From Mauremys mutica (taxonomy: Eukaryota; Chordata; Testudines; Geoemydidae), in contig NC_059076.1 of the NCBI RefSeq assembly GCF_020497125.1, forward strand, positions 9,415,951 through 9,479,950: a stretch of 64,000 bases of DNA, in the 5' to 3' direction. Below the pieces are notes generated by a model. It worked only from the letters and a program-made list of their open reading frames with translations. It had not been told where the DNA came from and did not search any database. The translations under genes were made by a program, and so were the position numbers. Each line of letters opens with the position of its first letter. Position 1 is the first letter of the stretch. Below, piece by piece: positions 32,330 to 43,341 of this stretch.

Positions 32330-32530
32330 ACAAAGGGAGCTGGTGGACATGCAGTTGTATGCTGCAGTAGCTTTATTGAAAACTGAAACTAACAATAAAG
32401 TAAGGCTTTGCAGTGGAGAAGGGTGAGTGCTCAAACATTTAAAGTGACAGAATATCACATTCCTCCACCCTACTTTAAAAAACTTTCCAAACACACACAC
32501 ACTATCATTTTGTCTGGCTAACAATAAACA
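32330..32530 (-). repeat. Possible eroded LTR/retroelement 3' part
   Basis: On the minus strand two polyadenylation-like signals lie close together (caataaagctactgcagc near 32370 and caataa-type near 32393). The phrase resembles those at 21970 and 40540. No termini or TSD; low confidence. Confidence 0.25.
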
Positions 32531-32615
32531 CTATATAACCTAACTAAGAGTTGCAGGGGGATTACAGCAGACTTTTAAATTACAAGGGTTTATTCTGCTC
32601 TGGAATAAATATATG

Positions 32616-32799
32616 AGGATATACCTATCTCATAGAACTAGAAGGGACCCTGAAAGGTCATTGAGTCCAGCCCGCTGCCTTCACTAGCAAGACCAAGTAC
32701 TGATTTTTCCCCAGATTCCTAAGTGGCCCCCTCAAGAATTAAACTCACAACCCTGGGTTTAGCAGGTCAATGCTCAAACCACTGAGCTATCCCTCCCCT
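32616..32799 (-). mobile_element. tRNA-derived SINE, second tail type
   Basis: Copy of the element at 16905: tail gatatacctatctcatagaa, tagaagggaccctgaaaggt, gagtccagcccgctgccttc. Body gattcctaagtggccccctc. Head with complements of box B (ttaaactcacaaccctgggt) and box A (aaaccactgagctatccctc). The terminal gatatacc(t/a)atctc is shared with the 16.9-kb copy, so it belongs to the SINE 3' end rather than to the flank. Confidence 0.9.
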
Positions 32800-32994
32800 C
32801 AACAGCAATTTACTAGCTAAACAATTTAATTTCAGGCACATGAATGTGTTTTGCTCTCTTGAATTAACATGGTGATGGTGGTGCAGCAGTGTCCTGAACA
32901 GCAGAAACAGTTGGTGGTAAAGAATCAACTGGATCTGGTACCAAACTTGTTGAGATAAGGAGTTGTAATGGAAGGAGGTTCGATCAGAGGAACA

Positions 32995-33555
32995 TAAAAT
33001 CATAGACTATCAGGGTTGGAAGGGACCTCAGGAGGCCATCTAGTCCCACCCCCTGCTCAAAGCAGGACTTGTCCCCAACTAAATCATCCCAGCCAGGGTT
33101 TTGTCAAGCTGGGCCTTAAAAACCTCTAAGGAAGGAGATTCCACCACCTCCCTAGGTAACCCATTCCAGTGCTCCACCACTTTCCTAGTGAACAAGTTTT
33201 TCCTAATATCCAACCTAAACCTCCCCCACTGCAACTTGAGACCATTACTCCTTGTTCTGTCATCTGCTACCACTGAGAACAGTCTAGATCCATCCTCTTT
33301 GGAACCCCCTTTCAGGTAATTGAAAGCAGCTATCAAATCCCCTCCCCCCATTCTTCTCTTCTGCAGACTAAACAATCCCAGTTCCCTCAGCCTTTCCTCA
33401 TAAGTCATGTGCTCCAGCCCCCTAATCATCTTTGTTGCCCTCTGCTGGACTCTTTTCAATTTTTCCACATCCTTCTTGTAGTGTGAGGCCCAAAACTGGA
33501 CACAGTACTCAAGATGAGGCCCCACCAATGCTGAAAGAGGGGAATGATCATGTCC
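32995..33555 (-). mobile_element. 5'-truncated CR1 LINE
   Basis: The minus strand holds 149 open codons (33528-33079, [20 protein letters not shown] to [13 protein letters not shown]), the ORF2 thumb and C-terminus. There is a Gly insertion in [13 protein letters not shown] relative to the 41.6-kb copy ([12 protein letters not shown]), caused by extra bases at ctcccccca. Homology ends near 33555. Confidence 0.94.
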
Positions 33556-34442
33556 ACTCCCAATAGAGGGCTGAAGGTGACCCGCCTGCGAGCTGGCAGC
33601 AAACCTTTCAGAGCTGCCACCTCTCGAGCACCCTCCACCTAATTCTGCAGGTGAATGCAGGCTGAGCCACTTCAGACTTGAGTGCTGTTCAGTGAATTAG
33701 GTTTTTTTATTCTCTCCTCTTAGTCATCTCCATCTGCGTCTACACATGTAGAGGAGCCAGGAGAAAGCTCTTCAGAAGCCCCAGACACAATTGCCATGGA
33801 GGTGCAGCAATAAGGATTAATCTCAAACTTTTTAAAAACAATTTGCTGTTCATGGTGGGAAAACATGCGTGCGGATAGTAAGGTCTCTCTTGCTCTTCTA
33901 CCCAAGGGGTTAGAGTGGCTATTGAATGGCGCTGGTGGGAAATAGAAGAGTGTGAATAAAACTGGAAAAGTGTTGCCGGGGTAAAAGAAGGTTGTTCTGA
34001 CATTTCACAACGGTTTGTCATTGAATGCCTTCGAGGAAGCAGTCCAATTTATAATGCAAGATTATGCAGGGTCTTTAAGGCTTTTCTAATCAAAATTTAA
34101 CCAGAAAGTAATTTTCTGTATGCTCCAATAGGATTTCAGATTGCCTTATTCAGGCACGTGGTGTCAACTAAGTCAGGACCACTGCTGTGCCGAATCTAGC
34201 TACTCAACTTTATTTGCTGTATTGATTTCTAGACCTGTGTTGAATATTATTTTTCTGCTGAATTTAGTTGCTATAGAACCCCCATATATCTGCTGATATT
34301 AATGTCAAGATTGGCTAACAAAAAAATCTGAGTTATAAAATGCAATTGAATATAACCAAGAAAAGCTAGATATAAATGTCCAAAACATCGCCTATCAATT
34401 ACAAAGCTGGGATTTAAAATGGAAAAGTAGGAAATTCCAAGT
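33556..34442. other. Unassigned sequence
   Basis: No recognised feature. Confidence 0.45.
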
Positions 34443-35984
34443 TGTTAGGATATAGATATTCAGGCCTGTCTGCAAAGGCCTGTACTTTAAGAATTTAGGT
34501 GTATTCTTATCACTAAGCTAGTTATAGAGGTATAAAAGAGAGAATCAAAATCACTGTCTGCCGGTGTAAGGGCCTTTTCTCACTGTGACAGTCTGAGGCC
34601 TGGTTCTTAGGCTAAGGCCTTTGGCTAAGTAGCAGAGGCAGCCATAAGCTGGGAAGTGAACGGTCACATCCCACATTCCAAACTAGTCACACTGAAATAA
34701 GGTGCTACTGGGCTGTTAGGAATATCAGGGCAGGATTGTATTCCTATCACCTCCAGAGAAAGGGAAGAGCCTAGAAGATGTAAAAGGAAACTTAACTTGA
34801 TAGCATGTTGTCTGGCAAGAACTCACTTATCAATAGCTGGGATGTGAAATCCTCAATCAGAAAGTAAGGGGGGAATGGGAACAGGGGGCGGGGGGGAATT
34901 GGAATCATGTTTTGCTAATGCGGGGGGGGAATGGGAACAGGGTCACAGGCAAGGCTCTGTGGCGTCAGAGCTGGGAAGGGGGACACTGAGGAAGGAAACT
35001 GGAATCATGCTTGCTAGAAGTTCACCTCAATAAACATTGAATTGTTTGCACCTTCAGACTTCGGGTATTGTTGCTCTCTGTTCATGGGAGATGGACCAGG
35101 AAAGTGAGAGGGTGAAGGAATAATCCCCCTGTGAAGGTTCCTTCCCCACTCTGAACTCTAGGGTACAGACGTGGGGACCTACATGAAAGACCCCCTAAGC
35201 TTATTTCTACCAGCTTAGGTTAAAAACTCCCCAAGGCACAATTTCTCTCTTATACCTTGGATTAAGTAACGCTGCCACCACCAAGTGATTTAAACAAACA
35301 TTTAGGGAGGGCCACTTGGAGCCCTACCTTCCCCAAATATTCCCCCAAACCCCTACACCCCTATCCTGGGCATGCTTGAGAATAATCCCCCAAGCCCCTA
35401 CACCCCCTTTCCTGAGGAGACTTGAGAATAATATCCTCACCAATTGGTACAGGTGAACACAGACCCAAACCCTTGGATCTTAAAACAATGAAAAATCAAT
35501 CAGGTTCTTAAAAGAAAAAAATTAATTAAATTAAAGAAAAGGTAAAAGAATCACCTCTGTAAAATTGGGATGGTAAGTACTTTACAGAATAACAAAAGAC
35601 TCAAGAACACAGAGGATCTCCCCTCTAGGCAAAACCTTAAAGTTACAAAACTGGGCATAAACCTTCCTCTTACACAAAGGAAAACACAAGCCAAAATAAA
35701 AGTAAACTAATGCATTTCTTTGCTAAATACTTACTAACTTTACAGGAGCTGGATTGCTTGCTTCCTTGATCTGTATCCGGCAAGCACACACAGACAGACA
35801 AAGCCTGTTTCCCCCTACCAAAATTTGAAAGTATCTTGTCCCCTTGTTGGTCCTTTTGGTCAGGTGTCAGCTAGATTACCTGAGCTTCTTAACCCCTTAC
35901 AGGGTAAAAGAGGAATTAACCCCTTACAGGGGAAAGAGGGATTTTATGCTACCCTTAGCTGTATGTTTATGACACCCCCCAACA
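34443..35984 (+). mobile_element. Solo LTR A, interrupted by LTR B
   Basis: Starts TGTTAGGATAT and ends CCCCCAACA (35976-35984 after the inserted element), giving TGTT...AACA termini. 5-bp flanks are caagt (34438-34442) and caagc (35985-35989), one mismatch. Without LTR B it is about 692 bp. A TATA-like tataaaagag lies at 34531-34540 and a polyadenylation signal AATAAA at 35029-35034, both plus-strand; they are far apart, so the TATA may not be the functional one. A G-rich duplicated block (ggggggaatgggaacagg) lies near 34868 and 34925. No internal retroviral genes are present. Confidence 0.82.
35130..35974 (-). mobile_element. Solo LTR B nested in LTR A (TSD ccccc)
   Basis: The 845-bp insert starts TGTGAAGGTTCC and ends TTTATGACA, with TG...CA termini. 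CCCCC flanks both sides (35125-35129 and 35975-35979). Read on the minus strand it begins tgtcataaacatacagc followed by a duplicated cctgtaaggggttaa unit. I recall this as a common turtle ERV-type LTR. It has no coding sequence. The C-run target makes the TSD less informative than usual, but LTR A resumes exactly at the insertion edge. Confidence 0.85.
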
Positions 35985-35989
35985 CAAGC

Positions 35990-37863
35990 GAAAGTCTAGA
36001 AGTCTGTCTTTAAAAACAAACAGGAGGGTAGGATTTACAAAACAGTGCACAAGTTCCATTGGAAGTAAATGAGCCTCTTGCTCCTAAATCCATTAGGCAT
36101 TTATGACTCTCCCACCCATAATGTATGATGGCACTGTTATAGAGAGCCTTGCAAAGTGTGTGCTGCTTTGTTTTTTGCTTTGTCTTAGAATGGGAGCAAG
36201 TTTTGTTGCAGGGAGCTGCTGAAAATGGCAGCCTGCCCTCTGCCTTAATCTAACTAGAATCAGTTCCAGGAGCAGGGTTGCTCTCTGGGAATCGGGCATT
36301 AGTGGTTAGTTGAGATTTCTGAAAGGAAACTATCTGCTTGTTTGTGACCACCTCTGTTCCAGAACTGGTGTAAATAACAGATTACATTAGGAATACCCAG
36401 AACCCACATCACTAACTTCTCCAACAAGCAGCCCACCTGCAGGGCCCGCCTGCTGCAGCTCAACAGAATAGCCCCGTCCTCCAACTCCATAATGGAAGGA
36501 CTGTCTATTAATCAGTATATTTGGGTTTATATACTGCAACTGTCACCGCAATCCCTAAGTACAACCAAACTGACATGTTAGTTACAGGGCTTGAAGTGGG
36601 AATGACTGGCTGAAATTCTCTGGCCTGTGCATGTAGGAGGTGACCATAATCTGTGGATTTGACATTGTCATAATGCAGCAGAAAAAATGTGGCAAAAATG
36701 TTTCTTCATATTCCTTCTCCTCCAGCTTCCGGGGAAGGTTTCATGGGAGATTGATGATGAAAAGATGACTCTCGCATTGCGTTCTAAAGGTCATAAAATC
36801 TGTAATCCATTTAATATCTCCAGGTAGGGGGACTCCTTTGGTCTGGGCCTGTCCCCTGAAAGGCCCATTCTCCTGACCTTGTGAGTTTGTGGGGACACTA
36901 AACTTTTTGCCCTGCAGAAGCACAGCTGTCAGGGTAGGTCCTGGTCATGGAGAAAGGGGTAATCAAGCTCCTTCGTGTGTTGTGCCCTGAATATTCCACC
37001 GAAGATTAAAATTGGCAGTTGGATCCAACAGTGTGTGTAGCACCAGGGTGATGTGTTCTCTAGTCCCTGGTTGCTTGCAGTGTGGGCTGCCTCAAACAGT
37101 AAGAACTGCAGATTCTTCGGGGTATTCAGTGTCGCCCCAGGTAGGGTACATTATGGTAACTGAGTCTGGACCAGACCAATGCTTGGGTAACTGTGTCCGG
37201 GTCTGTCCCTGACAGGTAAGGTCACAATCTCTGGGCAATTGAAGAAAGGCATTTTTGGCTTCCACAGCCATCTAGCAGTCCAGGAGCAGGGAAGAACCCA
37301 GAAAGGCTCCATGCTAGATGCTGTCTCAACAGTCAGTGGTGGGGAAAGCTCCATTTATGCTGAGGTTATAGTCTTGGCAAGGTGTGCAAAACCTCTCCCT
37401 CCACCCACAAATGTCACCTGAGCCTTGCCTGAATTTACCGTAGTTATGGTCGGCTGTCTGTCCTGCAGGTGCTACTCTCATTGGGAGAGCTGAAATGCTA
37501 TGACAAAAATAATGAGCATGTAACTGCCACTGAGGTAAAAGTGTCTAAAAATGTTTACTAACATCCAAACTGCATTTTGAATTGCCTAGATTCCTTGTTT
37601 CAATCGCCCTTGCTTGAAAGGATCAGTTCCCTCTAGGTTAGACACAAGACAGGTACAATGATGTAAATTGAAGGCAGCGTGTCAACACTCTCTGCATTGA
37701 ATTTCCTGACTTTTTTCCAGTATGCCTCCTAATCTGCCTATGATTTAAGTCCACAGTCTTGTAGATTTTCATATTTTTAATCTCTCATGGAAGGCTGTGA
37801 AAGGTATTTTATTTTATTTGATTAGAGCGTCTTTTCTGGGAGCCAACTGATTCCTCAGGCAAA
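35990..37863. other. Unassigned sequence
   Basis: No recognised repeat, RNA or exon in this 1.9-kb stretch. Confidence 0.45.
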
Positions 37864-37905
37864 TTGTTATATCTATATCTATCTATCTATCTATCTATAT
37901 AACAA
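37864..37905. repeat. (ATCT)n microsatellite within an inverted frame
   Basis: About six ATCT units lie between ttgttatat and atataacaa, so the locus can also form a hairpin. Confidence 0.9.
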
Positions 37906-38424
37906 TGTACTATATATTATGTATGTAATGAACGGAAAAGTGGTTTTTTTTATCTTCTAGTAAAGAGAAGCTATTTTTTAAAGGAAGTTGGAGAAATAGG
38001 ACTTGGTTGGAATAATAGATGAGTTCTGCTGTCTCATTGGAGCTCTTATAGGGGAATTTCAATGGCTTCAGAAATCATGAAGGCAAATGATATTCCCCCT
38101 CCCAAGAATGAATTGTGTGGGGAACGCTATAAAAAAGATCTGATTTAACTTTGGTGGTGCTGCATATGTGTAACATGGCAATGATCTCAAAGGCTCTAGC
38201 AGGCTTTTGAGAAGCAAAGCTAGGTAGGATACGGGTGCAGAGCTGTATCGCTTCAGCAGTAATTGGCTGTGGGACTGTCAGCTAGATGGAGCTCTTCTCA
38301 GAGTTACAGAGGATTTCTCATCAGGTGCCTCCCCAGTCCACCCAGACCGCTGCTTATATCATGCTGCCCAAATATCATCTGTTTCCTTTTGCTCCCATCT
38401 GTCTCTTTCTACCTATTGTCTCAT
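37906..38424. other. Unassigned sequence
   Basis: No recognised feature. Confidence 0.45.
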
Positions 38425-38545
38425 GTCTCAGACTGCAAGCTGCTTGGGGTAGGGACCATCTTATTTTCTGATCTGTACAGCCCCTAGCACAATGTGGTCC
38501 ATACCATGGCTGGTGCTCCTAGGTACTACTGAAATAACTAATATT
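38425..38545 (+). repeat. MIR-type 3' tail (L2-like)
   Basis: actgcaagctgcttggggta, gggaccatcttattttctga, ctgtacagcccctagcacaa and tcctaggtactactgaaata follow the same order as the tail at 13380. The body upstream is not recognisable. Confidence 0.68.
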
Positions 38546-40112
38546 GGATTGCTGACTTGTTAATCAGAAATAGGTCTAATATAACTTATTCCTTCCAGTT
38601 GGGATACTTTAAAGTGAAGTTAGTGAGGGGAAAAGTGACTGTGTAACTAGGTATTGCACAGCCTATGCAGCTGCAGAAGAAGCAGCTAGAGTCTATTCCT
38701 GCTCAGTGGTCCATACACAGGACTGCGAAATAAGTTCTAGCTGCATCATCTCATTTACAAGTACAGGCACAAGAGGTAGAACATTGCTTTCCTTACGGGC
38801 CCAAAGACCAAGTTAGCAGCCTGCCACTTTAGAAAAAAGGGTCACTTGTAAAACGGAGCAAATTTGGAAGGCAAGACACATATGTCAGAATTATGGAAGT
38901 CCTTGATGGCATTTCATTTAGAGCATTACTACATTTTGAGGAGGAGTCTGTGAGGTTTATGTTCCTAAATCTTACAGGCACTTCTGAAAATCCTCCTCCA
39001 AAGTGGGTTTCCCAGGATGAAACTGAGATGAAACATTTATAAAGTGGTGGTTTCAATGGATAGTAGGATGGCTGTAAATGATTAGAGCAAGCCGTTATGA
39101 ATGTGAAAATGTCAGGATTGTATTTAGCTTTCTAATGGGGGGTGGGGTTGGTTTTTTTGGTACACTGCAGGGATTGTTGAAGTCTGAGGGTGAGTCAGGC
39201 AGAGAAGGAAGATTGTTTTTAATCAGAAACACCCTCCATGTAGTCAGGTGTTGAGATGCTACAGCAATATCTGCCATATATCCATTGGAGCCAGTCAGAC
39301 TTTCAGATGGAATATTTTTTTTCCATTGGAAAATGCTGCTTCATTGAAAACAAAACACTTTTGTGGAAACATGTCACTTTTGATGAATCTTCCAACAGAA
39401 GATTTGTCGGCCCTGCTGTGTGGACTGCTCTGGGGCCAGGGACCCTTCCTGACTCCCCCAGGGCAACGGTGAAATTGACAATCATGTCAATTTCAGGCAG
39501 CAGCTGCCTCAGGAGCAGATTCTGGGAACACTGTGTGTTTCCGAAGAGGCTTTTAAAAATGTGGTGCTAGGTGACTTGCAGGAATGGAGGCAGGGTCTGA
39601 GCTGTGATTGGAACTTGGGTGTTATTTATTCACAGTAGACCAGTCCTCTCAATTCCCTGCCTGCATCATCTCATTTCTAGTCTCCCAATTCCTTATTCCA
39701 GCCTTAAATCTGGCCTCTTTTAGGTTATTCAGCAAATGTTTTAAATTGATCCTGTCAGGTGATTCTCAGCTATGAGATGCCGTGTTTTGAAATTCTCACT
39801 TTCAGGTTAGTCAGTCACAACAAACAGCTCTCCAGATGTTAGTTTTTGGGGGTGGGAGGGTCTTAACATATTGAGAATCAATGTGAAAATGTTACACTTC
39901 CAGCACCGTGCATAATTCCTCACCTGTTGAGATGAGAATAATCTACCATGTGTTGTATGTAACAGATTTCTGCAGAAGTCCCTGTGGGAAATGAGCTCAT
40001 CTCTTAAAATTAAAATACAGAGTCCTCTTCCTGAATGGCTTCAATTTTCTAGCATGGTTTTATTTATTTGTTCCCCTCCTGCACCCACCCCCTCCAAACA
40101 AATAGCCTCCGA
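38546..40112. other. Mostly unassigned; AT-rich repeat pieces at 39290-39400
   Basis: 39290-39400 contains ttttttttccattggaaaat and acttttgtggaaacatgtca, reminiscent of the TTTTCCATGGAAA repeat. The rest is unassigned. Confidence 0.4.
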
Positions 40113-40354
40113 GGGCATGTTTACACTGCAATAAAACACCCGTGGATGGTGCGCATCAGCTGATTGCGGCTCAGGCTGCAGGGCTATAGAACTGCAGTGT
40201 AGACATTCGGGCTCAGGCTGGAATCTGGGCTCTGGGACCCACTCCAGCCTGAGCCCAAATGTCTACACTGCAGTTCTGTAGCCCTGCAGCCTGAGCCCAA
40301 GTCAGCTGACATGTGCACCAGCCATGGGTGTGTGACTGCAGCTCTGACATACCC
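40113..40354. mobile_element. Palindromic MITE, nearly complete
   Basis: Left arm ggcatgtttacactgcaata ... gcaggctatagaactgcagtgtagacat-type sequence; right arm mirrors it (atgtctacactgcagttctg, cctgagcccaagtcagctga, terminal tctgacataccc). The inner hairpin around 40195-40275 is almost perfect (tgtagacattcgggctcagg / cctgagcccaaatgtctaca). The two ends no longer share a clear TSD. Confidence 0.8.
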
Positions 40355-41624
40355 TATGTGTTGCTTAGATTCAGGTTTGAACTTTGTTTCATAAGTGATC
40401 CACTTCCTAATCTGAAATTCCAGCCAGTTTTCTGACACTTGCATATGCTTGAGGAAAGGTCAAATTCTGAGTGACCTGAGTTAATTTATGGTGGTGACAA
40501 AACACATGAAAGCTGGTGGTTGAATACAACTGTAAGGTCAATACAGCTTTATTTCTAGAAAGTGCTGTATTCAGTTATGTACAGCAGCAGTAATAAATCT
40601 TTCTCCCCCTACCACACACTGGCAACACATTACCACAAAAGTAAACAGTTTTAAAGCCCCTTTACCAATGCCTGCCACTTCTTAAATGGATTTGTGGGCC
40701 TTTGCCCTCTGGACAAGCCCTCTGGCTTTATTCAGTTTCTAGGATATCAAACAAATTCTCTGGAAGGGGTTTAGAATGCATAACAGTTCCTAATATACCC
40801 CTGGATTTGATCTCACAAGAGTAGGGCTTTTCAGGGAGTTCTGGTGCATTTTGTGCCCTATACAAATTCCCTTGTTCCTTATCTTCCCCACCAGTGATTA
40901 TCTCCATTCCACAGCACCATTGCATAATGGTGACGAGGGCTGGCTTCGTATTGTGAACATGATTTAATGCCAGTGATAGTGAATTATTAGCTTTACAAGA
41001 GATCCCATTAGCAGAACTGAGCCCAAACCTTAAACTCTATGTCCAAATACACCCAAGTCTTATAGAGTGAAGAACCCAGGTCTGGATTTAATCCCACATC
41101 CCACTATCGAGATTTACCTTTATCTGAATAATAGGAACAAACTAAACCCCCAAATCCTCGTTTTTCTTGTAAACCCGATTTGGATCATATTTGTAGCTAA
41201 GGGCTATCTCTAGCAGCAAGTTTTCTCTAAATCCATTGATGCCATTACTGCAAGCTTCCCATCCTATTTTGTCTATGATTGCATCAAAATTAGCCTCCTG
41301 ATAAAATACACTATAAACTTTAATTGGATTTCACCAAGCTCACCCTTCTTTCACAAACAGGATGAGACTCTAATGGCTTTTTATGGGTAATGTAATTACC
41401 TGCTCTTATTTTGTAAATGAATTTACGAAGTTTGAACACCACCAAAGAGAGGACAGTGCGAAAACAGAACTCAAGTCCACTATGAATGTCTTAAGTGCCT
41501 CAGACCCAAGACAAATGAAACTAGAAAATAAACAGATTGCAATGAACTTCATGGCTAATGTCAAATGGAAGACTGCGGGCTGACGTTTGAGGAAGGCCCA
41601 ATGCAAATGGAAGGTGAATCCAGT
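40355..41624. other. Unassigned sequence
   Basis: Near 40540 a minus-strand aataaagctgta phrase and tacagcagcag recall 21970 and 32370. Otherwise nothing recognised. Confidence 0.4.
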
Positions 41625-42164
41625 CTAGTGACGGAGGATGTGGAGAAAGCTAGTGTACTCAATGCTTTTTTTGCCTCTGTCTTCACAGACAAGGTCAGCT
41701 CCCAGACAGCTGCACTCTGCAGCATGGTATGGGGAGGAGGTGACCAGCTCTCTGTGGAGAAAGAAGTAGTTCGGGACTATTTAGGAAAGCTGGACGAGCA
41801 CAAGTCCATGGGGCCGGATGCGCTGCATCCGAGGGTGCTAAAGGAGTTGGCCGATGAGATTGCAGAGCCATTGGCCATTATCTTTGAAAAATCATGGCGC
41901 TCGGGGGATGTCCCAGAGGACTGGAAAAAAGCTAATGTAGTGCCCATCTTTAAAAAAGGGAAGAAGGAAGATCCAGGGAACTACAGGCCAGTCAGTCTCA
42001 CCTCAGTCCCTGGAAAAATCATGGAACAGGTCCTCAAGGAATCAATCCTGAACCACTTAAAGGAGGGGAAAGTGATCAGGAACAGTCAGCATGGATTCAC
42101 CAAGGGCAAGTCATGCCTGACTAACCTAATCGCCTTCTATGAAGATAACCGGCTCTGTGGATGA
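41625..42164 (+). pseudogene. CR1 ORF2, N-terminal part of reverse transcriptase
   Basis: Open codons run from [20 protein letters not shown] through [40 protein letters not shown] and [20 protein letters not shown]. These are the finger blocks of CR1-type RT (PxxxKKG and NYRPVSL). The frame then runs into stop codon TGA at 42162. The cause is a 2-bp loss: this copy has tatgaagataa where the 47-kb copy has tatgatgagataa. The frame opens at 41565, upstream of the LINE boundary, so its first ~20 codons are flanking DNA. Confidence 0.93.
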
Positions 42165-43254
42165 GGGGAAAGCAGTGGATGTGCTATTTCTGGACTTTAG
42201 CAAAGCTTTTGATACAGTCTCCCACAGTATTCTTGCCAGCAAGTTAAAGAAGTGTGGGCTGGATGAATGGACGGTAAGGTGGATAGAAAACTGGCTAGAT
42301 GGTCGGGCTCAACGGATAGTGATCAATGCTTCCATGTCTAGTTGGCAGCCGGTACCAAGTGGAGTGCCCCAAGGGTCGGTGCTGGGGCTGGTTTTATTCA
42401 ATATCTTCATTAACGATCTGGAGGATGGTGTGGACTGCACCCTTAGCAAGTTTGCAGATGACACTAAACTGGGAGGAGTGGTTGATACGCTGGAGGGTAG
42501 GGATAGGATACAGAGGGACCTAGACAAATTAGAGGATTGGGCCAAAAGAAATATGATGAAGTTCAACAAGGACAAGTGCAGAGTCCTGCACTTAGGACGG
42601 AAGAATCCCATGCACTGCTACAGACTAGGGACCGAATGGCTGGGCAGCAGTTCTGCAGAAAAGGACCTAGGGGTTACGGTGGACGAAAAGCTGAATATGA
42701 GTCAACAGTGTGCCCTTGTTGCCAAGAAGGCTAATGGCATTTTGGGTTGTATAAGTAGGGGCATTTCCAGCAGATCGAGGGATGTGATCATTCCCCTCTA
42801 TTCAGCACTGGTGAGGCCTCATTTGGAGTACTGTGTCCAGTTTTGGGCCCCACACTACAAGAAGGATGTGGATAAATTGGAGAGAGTCCAGCGGAGGGCA
42901 ACAAAAATGATTAGGGGGCTGGAGCACATGACTTATGAGGAGAGGCTGAGGGAACTGGGATTGTTTAGCCTGCAGAAGAGAAGAATGAGGGGGGATTTGA
43001 TAGCTGCTTTCAACTACCTGAAAGGGGGTTCCAAAGAGGATGGATCTAGACTGTTCTCAGTGGTAGAAGATGACAGAACAAGGAGTAATGGTCTCAAGTT
43101 GCAGAGGGGGAGGTTTAGGTTGGACATTAGGAAAAACTTTTTCACTAGTAGGGTGGTGAAGAACTGGAATGGGTTACCTAGGGAGGTAGTGGAATCTCCT
43201 TCCTTAGAGGTTTTTAAGGTCAGGCTTGACAAAGCCCTGGCTGGGATGATTTAG
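42139..43254 (+). pseudogene. CR1 ORF2, palm, thumb and C-terminus of reverse transcriptase
   Basis: The 371-codon frame carries [10 protein letters not shown] (first catalytic Asp), the GVPQGSVLG block and [10 protein letters not shown] (catalytic FADD). The C-terminal [10 protein letters not shown]...[16 protein letters not shown]...[13 protein letters not shown] tail follows, with a normal stop. In [14 protein letters not shown] a Leu replaces the Pro seen in the 47-kb copy (LGPILFN). It continues the frame at 41625-42164 after the 2-bp deletion. Minus-strand frames opposite it are shadows. Confidence 0.94.
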
Positions 43255-43341
43255 TTGGGTTTGGTCCTGCTTTGAGCAGGGGGTTGGACTAGATGACCTC
43301 CTGAGGTCCCTTCCAACCCTGAGATTCTATGATTCTATGAT

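Larger units (their letters stand above)
41625..43341 (+). mobile_element. CR1 LINE copy, 5'-truncated, young
   Basis: This copy retains the CR1 ORF2 region from just before the reverse transcriptase to the 3' end. It starts within codons for [20 protein letters not shown] and ends with attctatgattctatga at 43325-43341. It closely matches the minus-strand copy at 46944-49985 over the shared ~1.7 kb. 5' truncation is normal for CR1, which is copied from the RNA 3' end at a nick. A 2-bp deletion near 42143 breaks the frame. There is no poly(A) tail, as expected for CR1. Confidence 0.97.

Noticed and set aside
34443..35984. A full endogenous retrovirus between two LTRs
   Set aside because: The two elements are different families, one inside the other, with no gag, pol or env between them. 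These are solo LTRs.
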